A DNA stretch of 64,000 nt. Source: Natronomonas pharaonis DSM 2160. GTDB lineage: Archaea > Halobacteriota > Halobacteria > Halobacteriales > Haloarculaceae. Location of the stretch: contig NC_007426.1 in the NCBI RefSeq assembly GCF_000026045.1, positions 2,531,222 to 2,595,221 on the forward strand. Reading direction: 5' to 3'. The notes beneath the pieces were generated by a model. That model worked only from the letters and a program-made list of their open reading frames with translations. It was not told where the DNA came from and made no database searches. Shown here piece after piece: positions 1 to 8,673 of this stretch (position 1 is its first letter; each line of letters opens with the position of its first letter). Made by a program: the position numbers and the translations under genes.

Positions 1-1167
1 TCGCTGTGTGCGATGGTCTTTCTCGTCAACCTCGCACGGGTCGTCTTCGCGCCGCTCGTCCAGCCGGTGGCAGCAGATTTTGCTGTGACACCGGCGGCGC
101 TCGGCGTCGTCGCCACGGCCGCGTGGCTCGGCAGCGCAGCCCCGCGGCTCCCGACGGGCTATCTCCTGACGCGCGTCCCGCGACACACCGTCGTCGCCGC
201 GACGGGGCTGCTGTTGGTCGGCACGTCGGCGGGGACTGCCTTCGCACCGTCGCTGCCGTGGCTCACCGTCGGCGCGTTCCTGATGGGCATCTCCAGCGGG
301 GCATACTTCATCGCCGCGAACCCGCTGGTGACGGAGCTGTTTCCGTCGCGGGTCGGCTGGGCGCTCGGCGTCCACGGGATGGCGAGCCAGATTGCGGCCG
401 TCGGCGCGCCGCTTGCAGTAAGTGCCGTCCTGCTGGTCAGCGGCTGGCGGGCGACGTTTCTGTTGCTCTCGGCGCTCGCGTTTGTGACAACAGTTGTGCT
501 CGTGGTCGCGGCGCGGCGGACCGAGCTACCGGACGCGGGAGCGAAAGACCGGAGTCTGCTCGCCGCCGCCCGCGCCCAGTGGCCGATTATCCTCACTGGC
601 ATCGTCATCGTCGGCAGCAGCGGCTTTCTGTGGAACGGGTTGTTCAACCTCTATGGCCCGTATCTGGCCGCCGAGAAAGGGATCGATGAGGCGACCGGCC
701 GAACGCTGCTGTCGGTGCTTTTCGCCGCCGGCGTCCCGGCGTTTTTGCTGGCCGGCGAGCTAGCCGACCGCGTGCGGAACGTGCCGCTGCTTTTGGCCAT
801 CATTATCGGCTTTGCGGCGTCGGTGTTCGCGCTGACGTTCGCTGAAAGCCTCCTCGCGGTCGTCGCCGTCAGTATCGTCGTCGGTGTTGTCATCCACGCG
901 CTGTTTCCCGTCATCGACACCTACATGCTCGCGTCGATTCCGGACGAGAACCGCGCCAGCGCGTACGCGCTGTTTTCTTCGGGGATGATGACCGCACAGG
1001 CGTTCGGCAGCGGCGGCGTCGGCTGGCTCGTCGCGAGCGGCGTCAGCTACACCGCCGCCTACCGAGGACTGGCCGCTATCGTCGGCGCGACCGGTGTCGG
1101 CCTCTTTGTCCTCCATCGGTTCGGACGGCTGCCGACTGGCGGCACGCCCGGCGAGACCCCGGGCTGA
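1..1167 (+). CDS. MFS transporter, 5'-truncated by window edge
   Basis: The frame is open from base 1, so the gene starts upstream; ATG at 13 is internal or an alternative start. The visible 388 residues are almost entirely alternating hydrophobic segments, about ten to eleven membrane spans, with short charged loops such as RLPTGYLLTRVPR after the second span. This is the pattern of a major facilitator superfamily exporter of the multidrug or metabolite type. A cytoplasmic linker rich in R, E and D (near residues 165-185) separates the two halves, as usual in this fold. The substrate cannot be read from the sequence. It lies 86 bp upstream of a co-directional glycosyltransferase gene. Confidence 0.8.
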   Translation, partial: SLCAMVFLVNLARVVFAPLVQPVAADFAVTPAALGVVATAAWLGSAAPRLPTGYLLTRVPRHTVVAATGLLLVGTSAGTAFAPSLPWLTVGAFLMGISSGAYFIAANPLVTELFPSRVGWALGVHGMASQIAAVGAPLAVSAVLLVSGWRATFLLLSALAFVTTVVLVVAARRTELPDAGAKDRSLLAAARAQWPIILTGIVIVGSSGFLWNGLFNLYGPYLAAEKGIDEATGRTLLSVLFAAGVPAFLLAGELADRVRNVPLLLAIIIGFAASVFALTFAESLLAVVAVSIVVGVVIHALFPVIDTYMLASIPDENRASAYALFSSGMMTAQAFGSGGVGWLVASGVSYTAAYRGLAAIVGATGVGLFVLHRFGRLPTGGTPGETPG

Positions 1168-1253
1168 GAACACCACTGGAGCACTACCGGTACACTCCCC
1201 CTTGGCTGCCGGAAGCACGTCCTTTTTCGACGGCCGGCCCGTCTCCGTTGTCG

Positions 1254-2375
1254 ATGGAGTACGTCCAAGAACGGGTCACAACGCTCCACGATTTCGACGG
1301 CGCAACCCCGGAGGCGCCGGTCGACCGCACGACTGTTGTCGTTCCGATGACCGAGCGGGAACACGCCGGGTTGGCGGCCGAACGCGTGCTGTCGGCGCTG
1401 GAGACGGTCGAGCCAGCGCGAGTGCTCGTGCCGCTGCGGGCACCTGCCGACCGTCTGGAAGCGGTCGTCGACTGGCTCGACGGGTTCGACGTGCCGCTGG
1501 AGGTGCTGTGGTGTGACGGCCCACGGCTGGCGGGGCTGCTATCAGACAGCGGCCTTGACGGCCAGCGAGGCAAGGGCCGCGATGTCTGGCTCGCGCTCGG
1601 CGTTGCAAGCGAAAGCGAGTACGTCGTTGTTCACGACGCCGACGCAAAGACCTACGACGCCGGCCACGTGCCGAAGCTACTGTTCCCGCTGGCGGAGGGC
1701 AAGCAGTTCTCGAAGGGCTACTACGCCCGCGTCGAGAACGACCGCCTCTACGGGCGACTGTTCCGGCTGCTCTACCGGCCGCTCGTCGAGGCACTACGCC
1801 GCGATGACGACGCCGCGGTGCTGGCGTATCTCGACTCGTTCCGCTATGCGCTCGCCGGCGAGTTCGCAATGACAGGGTCGCTGGCCCGGCAGATGCGGCT
1901 CCAGCGCGGCTGGGGGCTGGAAGTCGGCACCCTCGGCGAGGCGTTCCGGCTGGCCGGCACCGAGGGGTCGGCACAGGTCGACCTCGGGGTCCACGAACAC
2001 GACCATCGCTCGGTGTCGGGGCCGAGTGGTCTCTCGGAGATGGCCGAACAGGTTGCGGGCGCGCTGCTCCGGGCCGTCGAGGAAAACGGCGGCGACCCGG
2101 AGTACGGCCGGCTTCAAGAAAGCTACCGGGAGACGGCCGAGCGGCTCGTCGATGATTACGCGCTCGATGCCGCGTTCAACGGTCTCGCATACGACCGCGG
2201 CGGGGAGCGCGAGCAGGTCGATGCCTACGCCGCTGCCGTCGCGCGGCCGGACGCTGACACCCGGCTGCCGGCGTGGACGGATGCTGCGGTTACGCCGCAG
2301 GAAGTCAGCGACGCCGCGGCGGCGGACCTCGCAGCGACCGTGTCGGCAGCCGAACCACGCTCGGCCCAGCGGTAA
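1254..2375 (+). CDS. GpgS-like family 2 glycosyltransferase
   Basis: This 373-aa protein resembles glucosyl-3-phosphoglycerate synthase and related GT-A enzymes that make glucosylglycerate-type compatible solutes. [11 protein letters not shown] stretch is followed by [10 protein letters not shown], carrying the DxD-like metal and nucleotide-sugar site, and then by FSKGYYAR and [15 protein letters not shown], which are typical of this family. The C-terminal half is helical and acidic. ATG at 1254 is preferred over the TTG two codons earlier because family N termini begin close to the first hydrophobic strand. No phosphatase partner (GpgP) is adjacent, so the product is inferred from family only; a mannosyl- rather than glucosyl-transferase cannot be excluded. 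Confidence 0.75.
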   Translation: MEYVQERVTTLHDFDGATPEAPVDRTTVVVPMTEREHAGLAAERVLSALETVEPARVLVPLRAPADRLEAVVDWLDGFDVPLEVLWCDGPRLAGLLSDSGLDGQRGKGRDVWLALGVASESEYVVVHDADAKTYDAGHVPKLLFPLAEGKQFSKGYYARVENDRLYGRLFRLLYRPLVEALRRDDDAAVLAYLDSFRYALAGEFAMTGSLARQMRLQRGWGLEVGTLGEAFRLAGTEGSAQVDLGVHEHDHRSVSGPSGLSEMAEQVAGALLRAVEENGGDPEYGRLQESYRETAERLVDDYALDAAFNGLAYDRGGEREQVDAYAAAVARPDADTRLPAWTDAAVTPQEVSDAAAADLAATVSAAEPRSAQR

Positions 2376-2406
2376 ACGTCGGAACGTTCACGGCGCTCGC
2401 CGGGCG

Positions 2407-2754
2407 ATGACGGGTATGAAACAGGCGATTGTCGCCCGGACGGACATCGACATGGGGACCGGAAAGCTCGCCGCACAGGTCGCACACGCGTCACTGTCGG
2501 CCTACGAGGACGCCGGCGACGAGGCCCGACGGGCGTGGAAGTCCGGCGGTCAAAAGAAGATTGTCCTGAAAGGCAGCGGCGAATCACAGCTCCAACAGCT
2601 CGCCGACGAGGCGCGGCGGGAGCGGCTCCCGCATGCGCTCGTTCGGGACGCCGGCCACACGCAACTGGAGCCGGGAACGGTAACGGCGCTGGCGGTCGGC
2701 CCCGGCGAGGAACGGCTCGTCGACAAGGTGACGGGCGACCTCTCGCTTTACTGA
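2407..2754 (+). CDS. pth2: Peptidyl-tRNA hydrolase, archaeal type (Pth2)
   Basis: This 115-aa enzyme cleaves peptidyl-tRNAs released from stalled ribosomes. The family pattern is clear: [27 protein letters not shown] at the N terminus contains the GKLAAQ and QxAHA catalytic region, followed by GQKKIVLKG, a central [13 protein letters not shown] block and an ALAVGPG strand near the end. The length matches the usual 115-120 aa. ATG at 2407 or ATG at 2416 could be the start; the second would give MKQAI, as in many homologues. Its stop overlaps by 7 bp the stop of the convergent flavin oxidoreductase gene. Confidence 0.95.
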   Translation: MTGMKQAIVARTDIDMGTGKLAAQVAHASLSAYEDAGDEARRAWKSGGQKKIVLKGSGESQLQQLADEARRERLPHALVRDAGHTQLEPGTVTALAVGPGEERLVDKVTGDLSLY

Positions 2755-3821
2755 AAGCCGCGGGTGTACTGTCGGGGAACCGGTAGCTCGTAGCCCAAGG
2801 ACTCGGCGGCATGGAGCGCGAAGTACGGGTCGCGGAGATGTTCTCGGCCCACGATAGCGAGGGCAGCACGTCCGTTGCGGATGATTTCGTCCGCCCCTTC
2901 CGGGGTTGTGATTTTGCCGACAGTCCCGACCGGAACACCGCTTTCGGCGACCTGCTCGGCGTAGGGGACCTGATAATGGGGACCGGTGTCGGGGACCTGC
3001 TGGTCGGGGTGTATCGCGCCGGCGCTGACATCGATGAGGTCGACCCCGAGGGGCCGGAGTTCGGCTGCCAGCCGGGTCGAGTCGTCGACGGTCCACGACT
3101 CCCGGTCGGGCAGCCAGTCGGTCGCGGAGATACGGACGAAAAGCGGCGTTCCCTCGGGGATGGCCTCCCGGACTGAGACGACGACCTCACGAAGGAACCG
3201 CGTTCGGTTCTCGAAGCTACCGCCGTAGTCGTCCTCGCGGGTGTTGGTGACCGGCGAGAGGAACTCATGGAGGAGATAGCCGTGCGCGGCGTGGAGTTCG
3301 ACGATGTCGAAGCCGGCGTCGACAGCACGGACCGCTGCCTCGGTGAAGGCCTCGGTGATACGCTCAATGTCCGCGGCGTCCAACCGCTCCGTCGACAGCG
3401 GCTCGTCGTGGGGCCACGGCTCCGTCGTCGGCCCGACAGGGGTCCACCCGCGGTCGCCGTGGACCGGGCCACCGCCGTCACCGGGACGGTTGGTCGAGGC
3501 CTTCCGGCCGGCGTGGGCGAGTTGGATGGCGGAGGTCGCGCCCTGCTCGGCGATGAACTCCGTTACCGGCGCAAGCGCGTCGGCGTGGTCGTCGCTCCAG
3601 ATGCCGAGGTCCTTCGGCGAGATGCGGCCACGCGGCGTAACGGCAGTGGCTTCGGACATCACGATGCCCGCGCCGCCGGCCGCTCGGCTACCGAGGTGGA
3701 CGAGATGCCAGTCGGTCGCCAGCCCGTCTTCGTCCTCACACGAGTACTGGCACATCGGCGAGACCATCACCCGGTTGCGAGCGGTCACATCGCGACAGTC
3801 GAACGGCGTAAACAGGTCCAT
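2748..3821 (-). CDS. NADH:flavin oxidoreductase, old yellow enzyme family
   Basis: This is a 357-aa TIM-barrel FMN enzyme of the OYE/YqjM class that reduces activated C=C bonds with NAD(P)H. Visible marks are the N-terminal [10 protein letters not shown], the [11 protein letters not shown] active-site strand, the [20 protein letters not shown] block with its paired histidines, [11 protein letters not shown], and the C-terminal FMN phosphate region [16 protein letters not shown] at 3821 begins the MDLFTPF segment typical of the family. The reading frame stays open upstream of it, but that part is the shadow of the neighbouring gene. It is transcribed alone, convergent with pth2. The natural substrate is unknown. 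Confidence 0.92.
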   Translation of the reverse strand: MDLFTPFDCRDVTARNRVMVSPMCQYSCEDEDGLATDWHLVHLGSRAAGGAGIVMSEATAVTPRGRISPKDLGIWSDDHADALAPVTEFIAEQGATSAIQLAHAGRKASTNRPGDGGGPVHGDRGWTPVGPTTEPWPHDEPLSTERLDAADIERITEAFTEAAVRAVDAGFDIVELHAAHGYLLHEFLSPVTNTREDDYGGSFENRTRFLREVVVSVREAIPEGTPLFVRISATDWLPDRESWTVDDSTRLAAELRPLGVDLIDVSAGAIHPDQQVPDTGPHYQVPYAEQVAESGVPVGTVGKITTPEGADEIIRNGRAALAIVGREHLRDPYFALHAAESLGYELPVPRQYTRGFQ

Positions 3822-3923
3822 GGGCCGCGGTTGTCGGGGCGGCGAAAAGACCCTTTGTGTCCCGGCACAACGGCAGCGGCCCCACGTTCCGCGACCGACG
3901 GCAGCGTTTGCCGCATCTGCACT

Positions 3924-3942
3924 AACAATCATTATGTTTAAG
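3924..3942 (+). promoter_or_regulatory. Promoter of the 45-aa microprotein, conserved with its paralogue
   Basis: AACAATCATTA (3924-3934) is followed by a TATA element TTTAAG (3937-3942). The start codon lies 45 bases after the first base of the motif. The same 11-mer, TATA element and spacing (46 bases) occur on the other strand at 7222-7267 in front of the paralogous gene, so the whole unit seems to have been duplicated or co-selected. Confidence 0.7.
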
Positions 3943-3968
3943 GTACAGGAGTAGATACCGGTAGGTAG

Positions 3969-4106
3969 ATGACGAACGACGAAATCGAACCGCTCGTTCC
4001 GGAGATGCCTCGACAATCGTCCACCGACCCTGTCCGCGCCGACGGCGGCCGCCGCCCCCGCTACGACAACGCCGAGGTAGACGCGCCGCTCGTTCCCCAG
4101 TTCTAG
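3969..4106 (+). CDS. 45-aa microprotein, paralogue 1
   Basis: A 45-aa acidic protein beginning MTNDEIEPLVPEMP and ending VDAPLVPQF. It contains no cysteine, membrane segment or signal peptide. A second copy at 7081-7221 on the opposite strand shares VRADGGRR, then RYDNAEVDAPLVP, and the start MTN with an acidic residue. The N-terminal and C-terminal ends each carry a PLVP or PMVP repeat. Both genes follow the same promoter arrangement and have a GGTAG-rich segment just before ATG. The function is not recognised. The strong conservation of the C-terminal half against a variable middle suggests a conserved binding peptide, or possibly a modified peptide; this is inference. Confidence 0.7.
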   Translation: MTNDEIEPLVPEMPRQSSTDPVRADGGRRPRYDNAEVDAPLVPQF

Positions 4107-4175
4107 ACGGGTTCGTCTGCCGGGTCGCCCGCGGCGAGCAGAAAGAGGCTTGCCGCTCGGACGACGAATCGACGT

Positions 4176-5483
4176 ATGCGCGATTCTCACCCTGTCGAGC
4201 AGACCGTCGGTATCGAGTATTACGTGACCGAGACCGACGGGACGGGCGGTCGCCTGCGCGACCGGCCGGCCGACTTCCGGGTCCGCGAGCGCGAGGCCTT
4301 CGGCGCCGACTGTCGACCGCTCGATGCCGACCCCGGTTCGTATCCACATCTGGTGTTCCGAGCCACGCTCCGCGAGTGGGACACCAACGACTTCGCGTCC
4401 GCGGTCTCGAACGCACTCGGCGTCAGCCGCGAGCGCGTCTCGTGGGCCGGAACGAAGGACAAACACGCCGTGACGACACAACTGTTTTCTGTTAGACACG
4501 ACGACGCGGCGCTGCCGGACCTCGACGGGGCTGACATCGAGCCGATAGGGCGGGCCGGCCGGCCGGTGCTGTTCGGCGACCTGGCGGGCAACGAGTTCGA
4601 ACTCGTCATCCGCGACCCCGACCGGCCGGAACACGCCGAGGCGACGGCCGCAGAGCTATGCGACTTCGGCGGCGGGGAGGCCGGCGTCCCCAACTACTTC
4701 GGGACCCAGCGGTTCGGGTCGCGGCGGCCCATCACCCATCGGGTCGGCCTCGACGTCCTCGACGGCGACTGGGAGGCGGCGGCCGTCCGCTACGTCTGTG
4801 AGTCGAGCGAGCGCGAACCGGAACGGACACAGGAGGTCAGAGAGGGAATCGACGCCGACCGCGACTGGGCGGCTGCCGGCGAGCGGCTGCCCGGGAGCCT
4901 CCGGTTCGAGCGGGCCATCGCAAACCGGCTGGCCGAAGGAGCCGAATCGCCGGACGACTACCGCGCCGCACTCGAAGAGCTACCGAGCAACCTCCAGCGG
5001 ATGTTCGTCAACGCGGCCCAGTCGTACGTCTTCAACCGGATTCTCTCCGAGCGGCTCCGGCGTGGGCTGCCGTTCGACGAGCCGGTCGTCGGCGACGTGG
5101 TCTGTTTTTCCGACAGCGATGGCAACCCCGACCCCGACCGAACGCAGACGGTCACCGAATCGCGGCTAGAGACCGTCCGTCGGCACTGCGAGCGCGGACG
5201 CGCGTTCGTGACTGCACCGCTTGTCGGCACGGAGACGGTGTTCGGGGACGGCGAGCCGGCGGAGATTACCCGCGAGGTGCTTGCTGACGTCGATGTGTCG
5301 CCGACCGACTTCGAGTTGCCCGGCGAGTTCGGGTCGTCGGGCACACGACGGGCAGTGCTGGTAACGACCGACCTCACCGTCGAGCAGGAGCCGCTGACGC
5401 TTTCGTTTTCGCTGCCGAAAGGAAGCTACGCTACCGTCGTCGCCAGAGAGTTTCTGAAGGCGGACCCGGAGGCGTTGTCCTGA
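4176..5483 (+). CDS. truD: tRNA pseudouridine(13) synthase TruD
   Basis: This 435-aa enzyme makes pseudouridine at position 13 of tRNA. The TruD-specific [11 protein letters not shown] motif holds the catalytic aspartate at its fifth position (WAGTKDKHA, about residue 95). It is followed by NEFELVIRD, the [19 protein letters not shown] block and, later, [23 protein letters not shown], all diagnostic of the family. The TRUD insertion domain occupies the middle. ATG at 4176 gives [16 protein letters not shown], a usual N terminus for haloarchaeal TruD. It stands 69 bp after the first microprotein gene and 139 bp before the next gene. Confidence 0.95.
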   Translation: MRDSHPVEQTVGIEYYVTETDGTGGRLRDRPADFRVREREAFGADCRPLDADPGSYPHLVFRATLREWDTNDFASAVSNALGVSRERVSWAGTKDKHAVTTQLFSVRHDDAALPDLDGADIEPIGRAGRPVLFGDLAGNEFELVIRDPDRPEHAEATAAELCDFGGGEAGVPNYFGTQRFGSRRPITHRVGLDVLDGDWEAAAVRYVCESSEREPERTQEVREGIDADRDWAAAGERLPGSLRFERAIANRLAEGAESPDDYRAALEELPSNLQRMFVNAAQSYVFNRILSERLRRGLPFDEPVVGDVVCFSDSDGNPDPDRTQTVTESRLETVRRHCERGRAFVTAPLVGTETVFGDGEPAEITREVLADVDVSPTDFELPGEFGSSGTRRAVLVTTDLTVEQEPLTLSFSLPKGSYATVVAREFLKADPEALS

Positions 5484-5622
5484 AGCCGCGTGGTGGGTCG
5501 GTTCGCGCATCGTGAGCGTCTTTCGCTACTGCTCTCGCTCCCGGTTGGGAGTAGAAAAGCCAGGCCCAACTCCCTCACCGCCAACCGCCCCGCTTATCGG
5601 CGTCGACGGGCTACTGCCGTGT

Positions 5623-6345
5623 ATGGAGTGTCGGTGCTGTGCGTCGCCGCTCGAACGGCCGGGCGACTACTGTCTGGTCTGCCGGAGCGCCAACGCCGAC
5701 ACCGTCGTCATCGACTGCGAACGGACGCGGGCGACGGTGAGTTCGCTACGTGACGAGGACGTCGTCGCCGAGCGGGAGATAACAACCACACCCGTCGACG
5801 ACGAGCGGTGGGCACCGACCGAGCGCCGGAACTTCGCCGGCCGCATCGCCGACGAAGTACAGCGGAAACGCCCCGAAGAGGTCTATGCGGCCGGCGAGCG
5901 GTCGGTCGTGCGGGCGGTGCGGGCCGAACTGCACTACCCGTTCTACCGCATCGCCGACGACGACCCGATAGCGGCTGTCAAGCGCCGCCGTGGCGACCCA
6001 GCGCTAGAGGTCGTCGAAGCCAGCGTCGAAGAGAAACTCGGCGGGTCCCACTCGACGCTCATCGGCGGCCGCGACGGCCGGCTGGCGCTGGAGACCGTCG
6101 CCGGCCATCCACACGTCAAGAAGATTATTCCCGGCCCCATCGACGCCGGCGGCTCCGGGTCGCGGACCGGCGTTCGGGCGAAAGCGACCCGCGCCGACGA
6201 ACACGGCAACGTCCGGCTCCTGATACGGGACGGCTCCAGCGTCCAAGAAAACCGCGTCGTCACGACGGCCGGCAGCCGCGAACTCGGCGAGCACGTGCGT
6301 GGCGACCTCAACGAGGCGCTCTCGGAGACTGAACTACAAGAGTAG
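5623..6345 (+). CDS. DUF2103 metal-binding protein
   Basis: This 240-aa protein starts MECRCCASPLERPGDYCLVC, a four-to-five cysteine zinc-ribbon-like head. The C-terminal half contains EEKLGGSHSTLIGGRDGRLAL and HPHVKKIIPGPIDAGG, which mark the DUF2103 family of archaeal proteins found next to rpl37ae and rpoP. The biochemical role is not established. ATG at 5623 is chosen because it places the cysteine cluster at the N terminus; the upstream in-frame part is low-complexity leader. It is the first gene of a co-directional block with L37Ae, RpoP and Pcc1 (51, 6 and 1 bp gaps), pointing to a translation- or RNA-related job. Confidence 0.8.
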   Translation: MECRCCASPLERPGDYCLVCRSANADTVVIDCERTRATVSSLRDEDVVAEREITTTPVDDERWAPTERRNFAGRIADEVQRKRPEEVYAAGERSVVRAVRAELHYPFYRIADDDPIAAVKRRRGDPALEVVEASVEEKLGGSHSTLIGGRDGRLALETVAGHPHVKKIIPGPIDAGGSGSRTGVRAKATRADEHGNVRLLIRDGSSVQENRVVTTAGSRELGEHVRGDLNEALSETELQE

Positions 6346-6396
6346 CCGCGGCAAAACGAGGGGTTTATCCGTTCGCTGGGTGGACAGTATACTACT

Positions 6397-6657
6397 ATGG
6401 CCAACAACGACACGACCGGGAGCGCCGGGCGTTTCGGCGCGCGCTACGGACGCGTCGCCCGCCGTCGCGTCGCGGAAATCGAAGCGGACACCGAAAGCGC
6501 GACCGTCGACGGCGACAGCGTCAAGCGCGTCGGCACCGGCATCTGGGTCAACGAAGAGACCGGCGAGAAGTTCACCGGCGGTGCCTACCGCCCGCAGACG
6601 CCCGCCGGCGAGACGGTCGAACGGTCCATCCGGACGGCCGTCGGCGACGACGAGTAA
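6397..6657 (+). CDS. rpl37ae: 50S ribosomal protein L37Ae, zinc-less form
   Basis: This is an 86-aa ribosomal protein of the large subunit. [19 protein letters not shown] at the N terminus and [19 protein letters not shown] plus [14 protein letters not shown] at the C terminus match eL43/L37Ae. The two CxxC pairs that bind zinc in the classical protein (such as the Haloarcula form) are absent. The first is replaced by TVDGDSV, the second by VNEETGE, and the chain contains no cysteine at all. The fold around the lost zinc site must therefore be held by side chains. It lies 6 bp before rpoP. Confidence 0.93.
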
Positions 6658-6663
6658 CGCAGG

Positions 6664-6798
6664 ATGAGCTACAAGTGCTCCCGCTGTAAGCGCGACGTTG
6701 AACTCGACGAGTACGGCGGCGTCCGCTGTCCGTACTGCGGCCACCGCGTGCTCCTCAAAGAACGGAGCCGCGACATCAAAGAAGTCGAAGTCGAGTAG
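6664..6798 (+). CDS. rpoP: DNA-directed RNA polymerase subunit P
   Basis: This 44-aa zinc-ribbon subunit of archaeal RNA polymerase is the homologue of eukaryotic Rpb12. The sequence has two CxxC knuckles, CSRC near the start and CPYC after GGVR, followed by [10 protein letters not shown], the basic tail that packs on RpoB and RpoC, and a short acidic end. The length is normal. It lies between rpl37ae and pcc1 with only one base between its stop and the next start. Confidence 0.95.
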   Translation: MSYKCSRCKRDVELDEYGGVRCPYCGHRVLLKERSRDIKEVEVE

Positions 6799-6799
6799 C

Positions 6800-7060
6800 G
6801 TGCACACCGCTGAGCTGGTTTTTGAATACGAAACGTCCGAACGAGCCACGCATATCGCCGCGGCAATCAGGCCGGAGGTCGGCGATATTCAGGGCGACCG
6901 GACGACCGCGTCACTGTCCCGCGACGACGCACGGATTACAGTCGACATCGAGGCCGACGACCTCGTCGCGTTGCGGGCCGGGCTGAACACGTGGAGCACG
7001 CTGCTCGAAGCCGCAGAGCGGGTCAACGAATCCGGCAGCCGCTGTCGAAGCGGTACGTAG
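6800..7060 (+). CDS. pcc1: KEOPS complex subunit Pcc1
   Basis: This 86-aa protein starts at GTG 6800, one base after the rpoP stop. VHTAELVFEYET, RPEVGDIQGDRTTASL, ITVDIEADDLVALRAGLNTW and LLEAAERV form the small alpha/beta fold of Pcc1. Pcc1 is the dimerising subunit of the KEOPS complex, which makes the t6A modification of tRNA. The gene order DUF2103-L37Ae-RpoP-Pcc1 is known from other archaea and supports the call. No ATG is available near the domain start, so GTG is the only reasonable choice. Confidence 0.9.
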   Translation: MHTAELVFEYETSERATHIAAAIRPEVGDIQGDRTTASLSRDDARITVDIEADDLVALRAGLNTWSTLLEAAERVNESGSRCRSGT

Positions 7061-7080
7061 CGAAGCAGAAAAAGCGAGTC

Positions 7081-7221
7081 TTATTGACAGTCGGGGACGA
7101 GCGGCGCGTCTACCTCGGCGTTGTCGTAGCGCTTCCGGCGGCCGCCGTCGGCGCGGACATCCGGCGTCGTTTCTTCGGTCGGCATGACGGGAACCATCGG
7201 GTCGACGTTCTCGTTCGTCAT
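7081..7221 (-). CDS. 46-aa microprotein, paralogue 2
   Basis: A 46-aa protein beginning MTNENVDPMVPVMP and ending VDAPLVPDCQ. It is the paralogue of the gene at 3969-4106. The two are identical over VRADGGRR and over RYDNAEVDAPLVP, with differences concentrated in the middle and at the last three residues. It lies on the minus strand, convergent with pcc1 (20 bp apart) and divergent from the MinD-like gene. Its own promoter copies the AACAATCATTA and TTTAAG arrangement. The function is unknown. Confidence 0.7.
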   Translation of the reverse strand: MTNENVDPMVPVMPTEETTPDVRADGGRRKRYDNAEVDAPLVPDCQ

Positions 7222-7247
7222 CTACCTCTACCAACATCCTACACGGT

Positions 7248-7267
7248 CTTAAATGTTAATGATTGTT
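7248..7267 (-). promoter_or_regulatory. Promoter of microprotein paralogue 2
   Basis: Read on the minus strand, AACAATCATTA (7267-7257) precedes TATA element TTTAAG (7253-7248), with the ATG 46 bases from the first base. It is nearly identical in layout to the element at 3924-3942. The divergent MinD-like gene starts 63 bases away on the other side, so the motif could act on both. Confidence 0.65.
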
Positions 7268-7329
7268 GGTAGCCTTCGCCGATAGCCCACCCAAACGCTT
7301 ATCTCCGAGTACGCAGCAGGCGAAACCAA

Positions 7330-8094
7330 ATGGTCGAGGCCATCGCCGTCGCCTCCGGGAAGGGCGGCACCGGCAAGACGACGGCCACGCTGGCGCTGGG
7401 CATGGCGCTCGCCGAGGAGTACGACGTGACCGTCGTCGACGCCGACACCGGGATGGCAAACCTGCTGTTTCATACGGGGCTGGGCGATGCCGAGACGACG
7501 CTCCACGACGTGCTCGTCGAAGGTGGCGCGCCGGTCGAGGCGGCGACCTACGAACGGTTCGGGATGTCCGTCGTCCCGTGTGGGACGTCGCTGGCCGCTT
7601 TCGAGGCGGCCGACCCCGAGCGACTTCGAGACGTTGTCGCGGCGTTGGCCGCCGACACTGACGTTATTCTCTTGGACTCGCCGGCGACGCTGGACTCGAA
7701 GAGCGCCGTCCTGCCGATTGTGCTCGCCGACCGGGTCGTCGTCGTTCTCAATCCGACGGTGCCAGCCATCTCGGACGGGCTGAAAGTCCAAGAGTACGCC
7801 CTTTCGTACGGCACGGACATCGCAGGGACGGTGTTCAACCGCGTCCATGGGGACATCGAGGACGTGCGGGCGAAGGCCGAGCGGTACTTCGAGGGGCCGA
7901 CGCTGGCGACGGTCCCCGAAAGCGACAGCGCTCGGGCCGCCCGTGCGGCCGGCGAGCCGCTGTTGGCGCACGCGCCGGCCGACCCCGCTGCGGAGGCGTT
8001 CCGGGCCGCTGCCGAAGGGCTGTCGCCGGCCGACGGCGACGAGGGGGCAGTCGCCGAGCGGTTCCGGACGGCGGTCATCCCCGACCCGCCATGA
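7330..8094 (+). CDS. MinD/ParA-like P-loop ATPase
   Basis: This 254-aa protein has the deviant Walker A GKGGTGKTT (residues 10-18) with the signature lysine at position 11, a DADTGMANLLF switch region and DVILLDSPATLD as the Walker B segment. These define the MinD/ParA/Mrp group of dimerising ATPases. Haloarchaea carry several MinD homologues; this one lacks an obvious C-terminal amphipathic membrane-targeting helix, ending instead in a proline-rich AVIPDPP. It overlaps by 4 bp (ATGA) with the next gene, so the two are translationally coupled and probably act together. Its positioning role is inferred only from family. Confidence 0.85.
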   Translation: MVEAIAVASGKGGTGKTTATLALGMALAEEYDVTVVDADTGMANLLFHTGLGDAETTLHDVLVEGGAPVEAATYERFGMSVVPCGTSLAAFEAADPERLRDVVAALAADTDVILLDSPATLDSKSAVLPIVLADRVVVVLNPTVPAISDGLKVQEYALSYGTDIAGTVFNRVHGDIEDVRAKAERYFEGPTLATVPESDSARAARAAGEPLLAHAPADPAAEAFRAAAEGLSPADGDEGAVAERFRTAVIPDPP

Positions 8095-8621
8095 TACCCG
8101 ACGGGACGCTGTGTCGTTCGCGCGTCGTCACGGACCTCGGAGCGGAACTCGACGCCATCTGCCGCCGCCGGCTCGACGGATACATCGTCGTCGCGCCGCA
8201 GCGAACGCTGCTCGGCGACGATGGCGACCGCAGTATCATCACGTTCGAGGACGGCATCGCGAGGCTGGCCTACCACCCGGAGTCGGACCGCGGCGGGCCG
8301 GCGGCGCTCGGGAGGCTCGGCCCCGGGCCGTACCGCGTCGACCGCTACGAACTCGACGCCGCCGCCGACCTCGACATCCCGCATGGGGCTGTGAGTCTAC
8401 AGGTGCCGCCCGGAGGCGTCGCCGAACGGCTGGCCGACGACCCGGCTGTCGCAGACCGCATCCGGGAGGCTGCCGCCGAGCAAGCGGCCGGCGACGACAG
8501 CGACCCGGTCGCGGCCTTTCTGGAAAACGAGGCAGCTATCGACGACATCCGTGAGACAGCCCGAGCGGAGGCCCACGAACGGGCTGCCGAGTGGGGACTG
8601 GAGGACGCACTCGAGGACTGA
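8091..8621 (+). CDS. Uncharacterised protein coupled to MinD-like ATPase
   Basis: A 176-aa soluble acidic protein. The first half forms a mixed alpha/beta region (RLDGYIVVAPQRTLLGDD, IITFEDGIARLAYHP) and the second half is strongly helical and charged (RIREAAAEQA, IRETARAEAHERAAEWGLED). There are no cysteines forming zinc knuckles and no membrane segment. I do not recognise the family. The start overlaps the stop of the MinD-like gene in an ATGA, so it is probably a partner or regulator of that ATPase. The next gene, rtcA, starts 52 bp later. Confidence 0.75.
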   Translation: MIPDGTLCRSRVVTDLGAELDAICRRRLDGYIVVAPQRTLLGDDGDRSIITFEDGIARLAYHPESDRGGPAALGRLGPGPYRVDRYELDAAADLDIPHGAVSLQVPPGGVAERLADDPAVADRIREAAAEQAAGDDSDPVAAFLENEAAIDDIRETARAEAHERAAEWGLEDALED

Positions 8622-8673
8622 CCGGGCGTACCCGCCCGGAAGATTTGTACCCGCAGGCCGCCGACACCGGTGC

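Noticed and set aside
3969..4106. Microprotein as precursor of a modified peptide (RiPP), matured by the radical SAM protein at 38368
   Set aside because: The radical SAM gene is 34 kb away, has an HhH domain suggesting a nucleic-acid substrate, and the peptides have no typical core residues such as a cysteine or tyrosine cluster. No maturation gene is adjacent to either copy.
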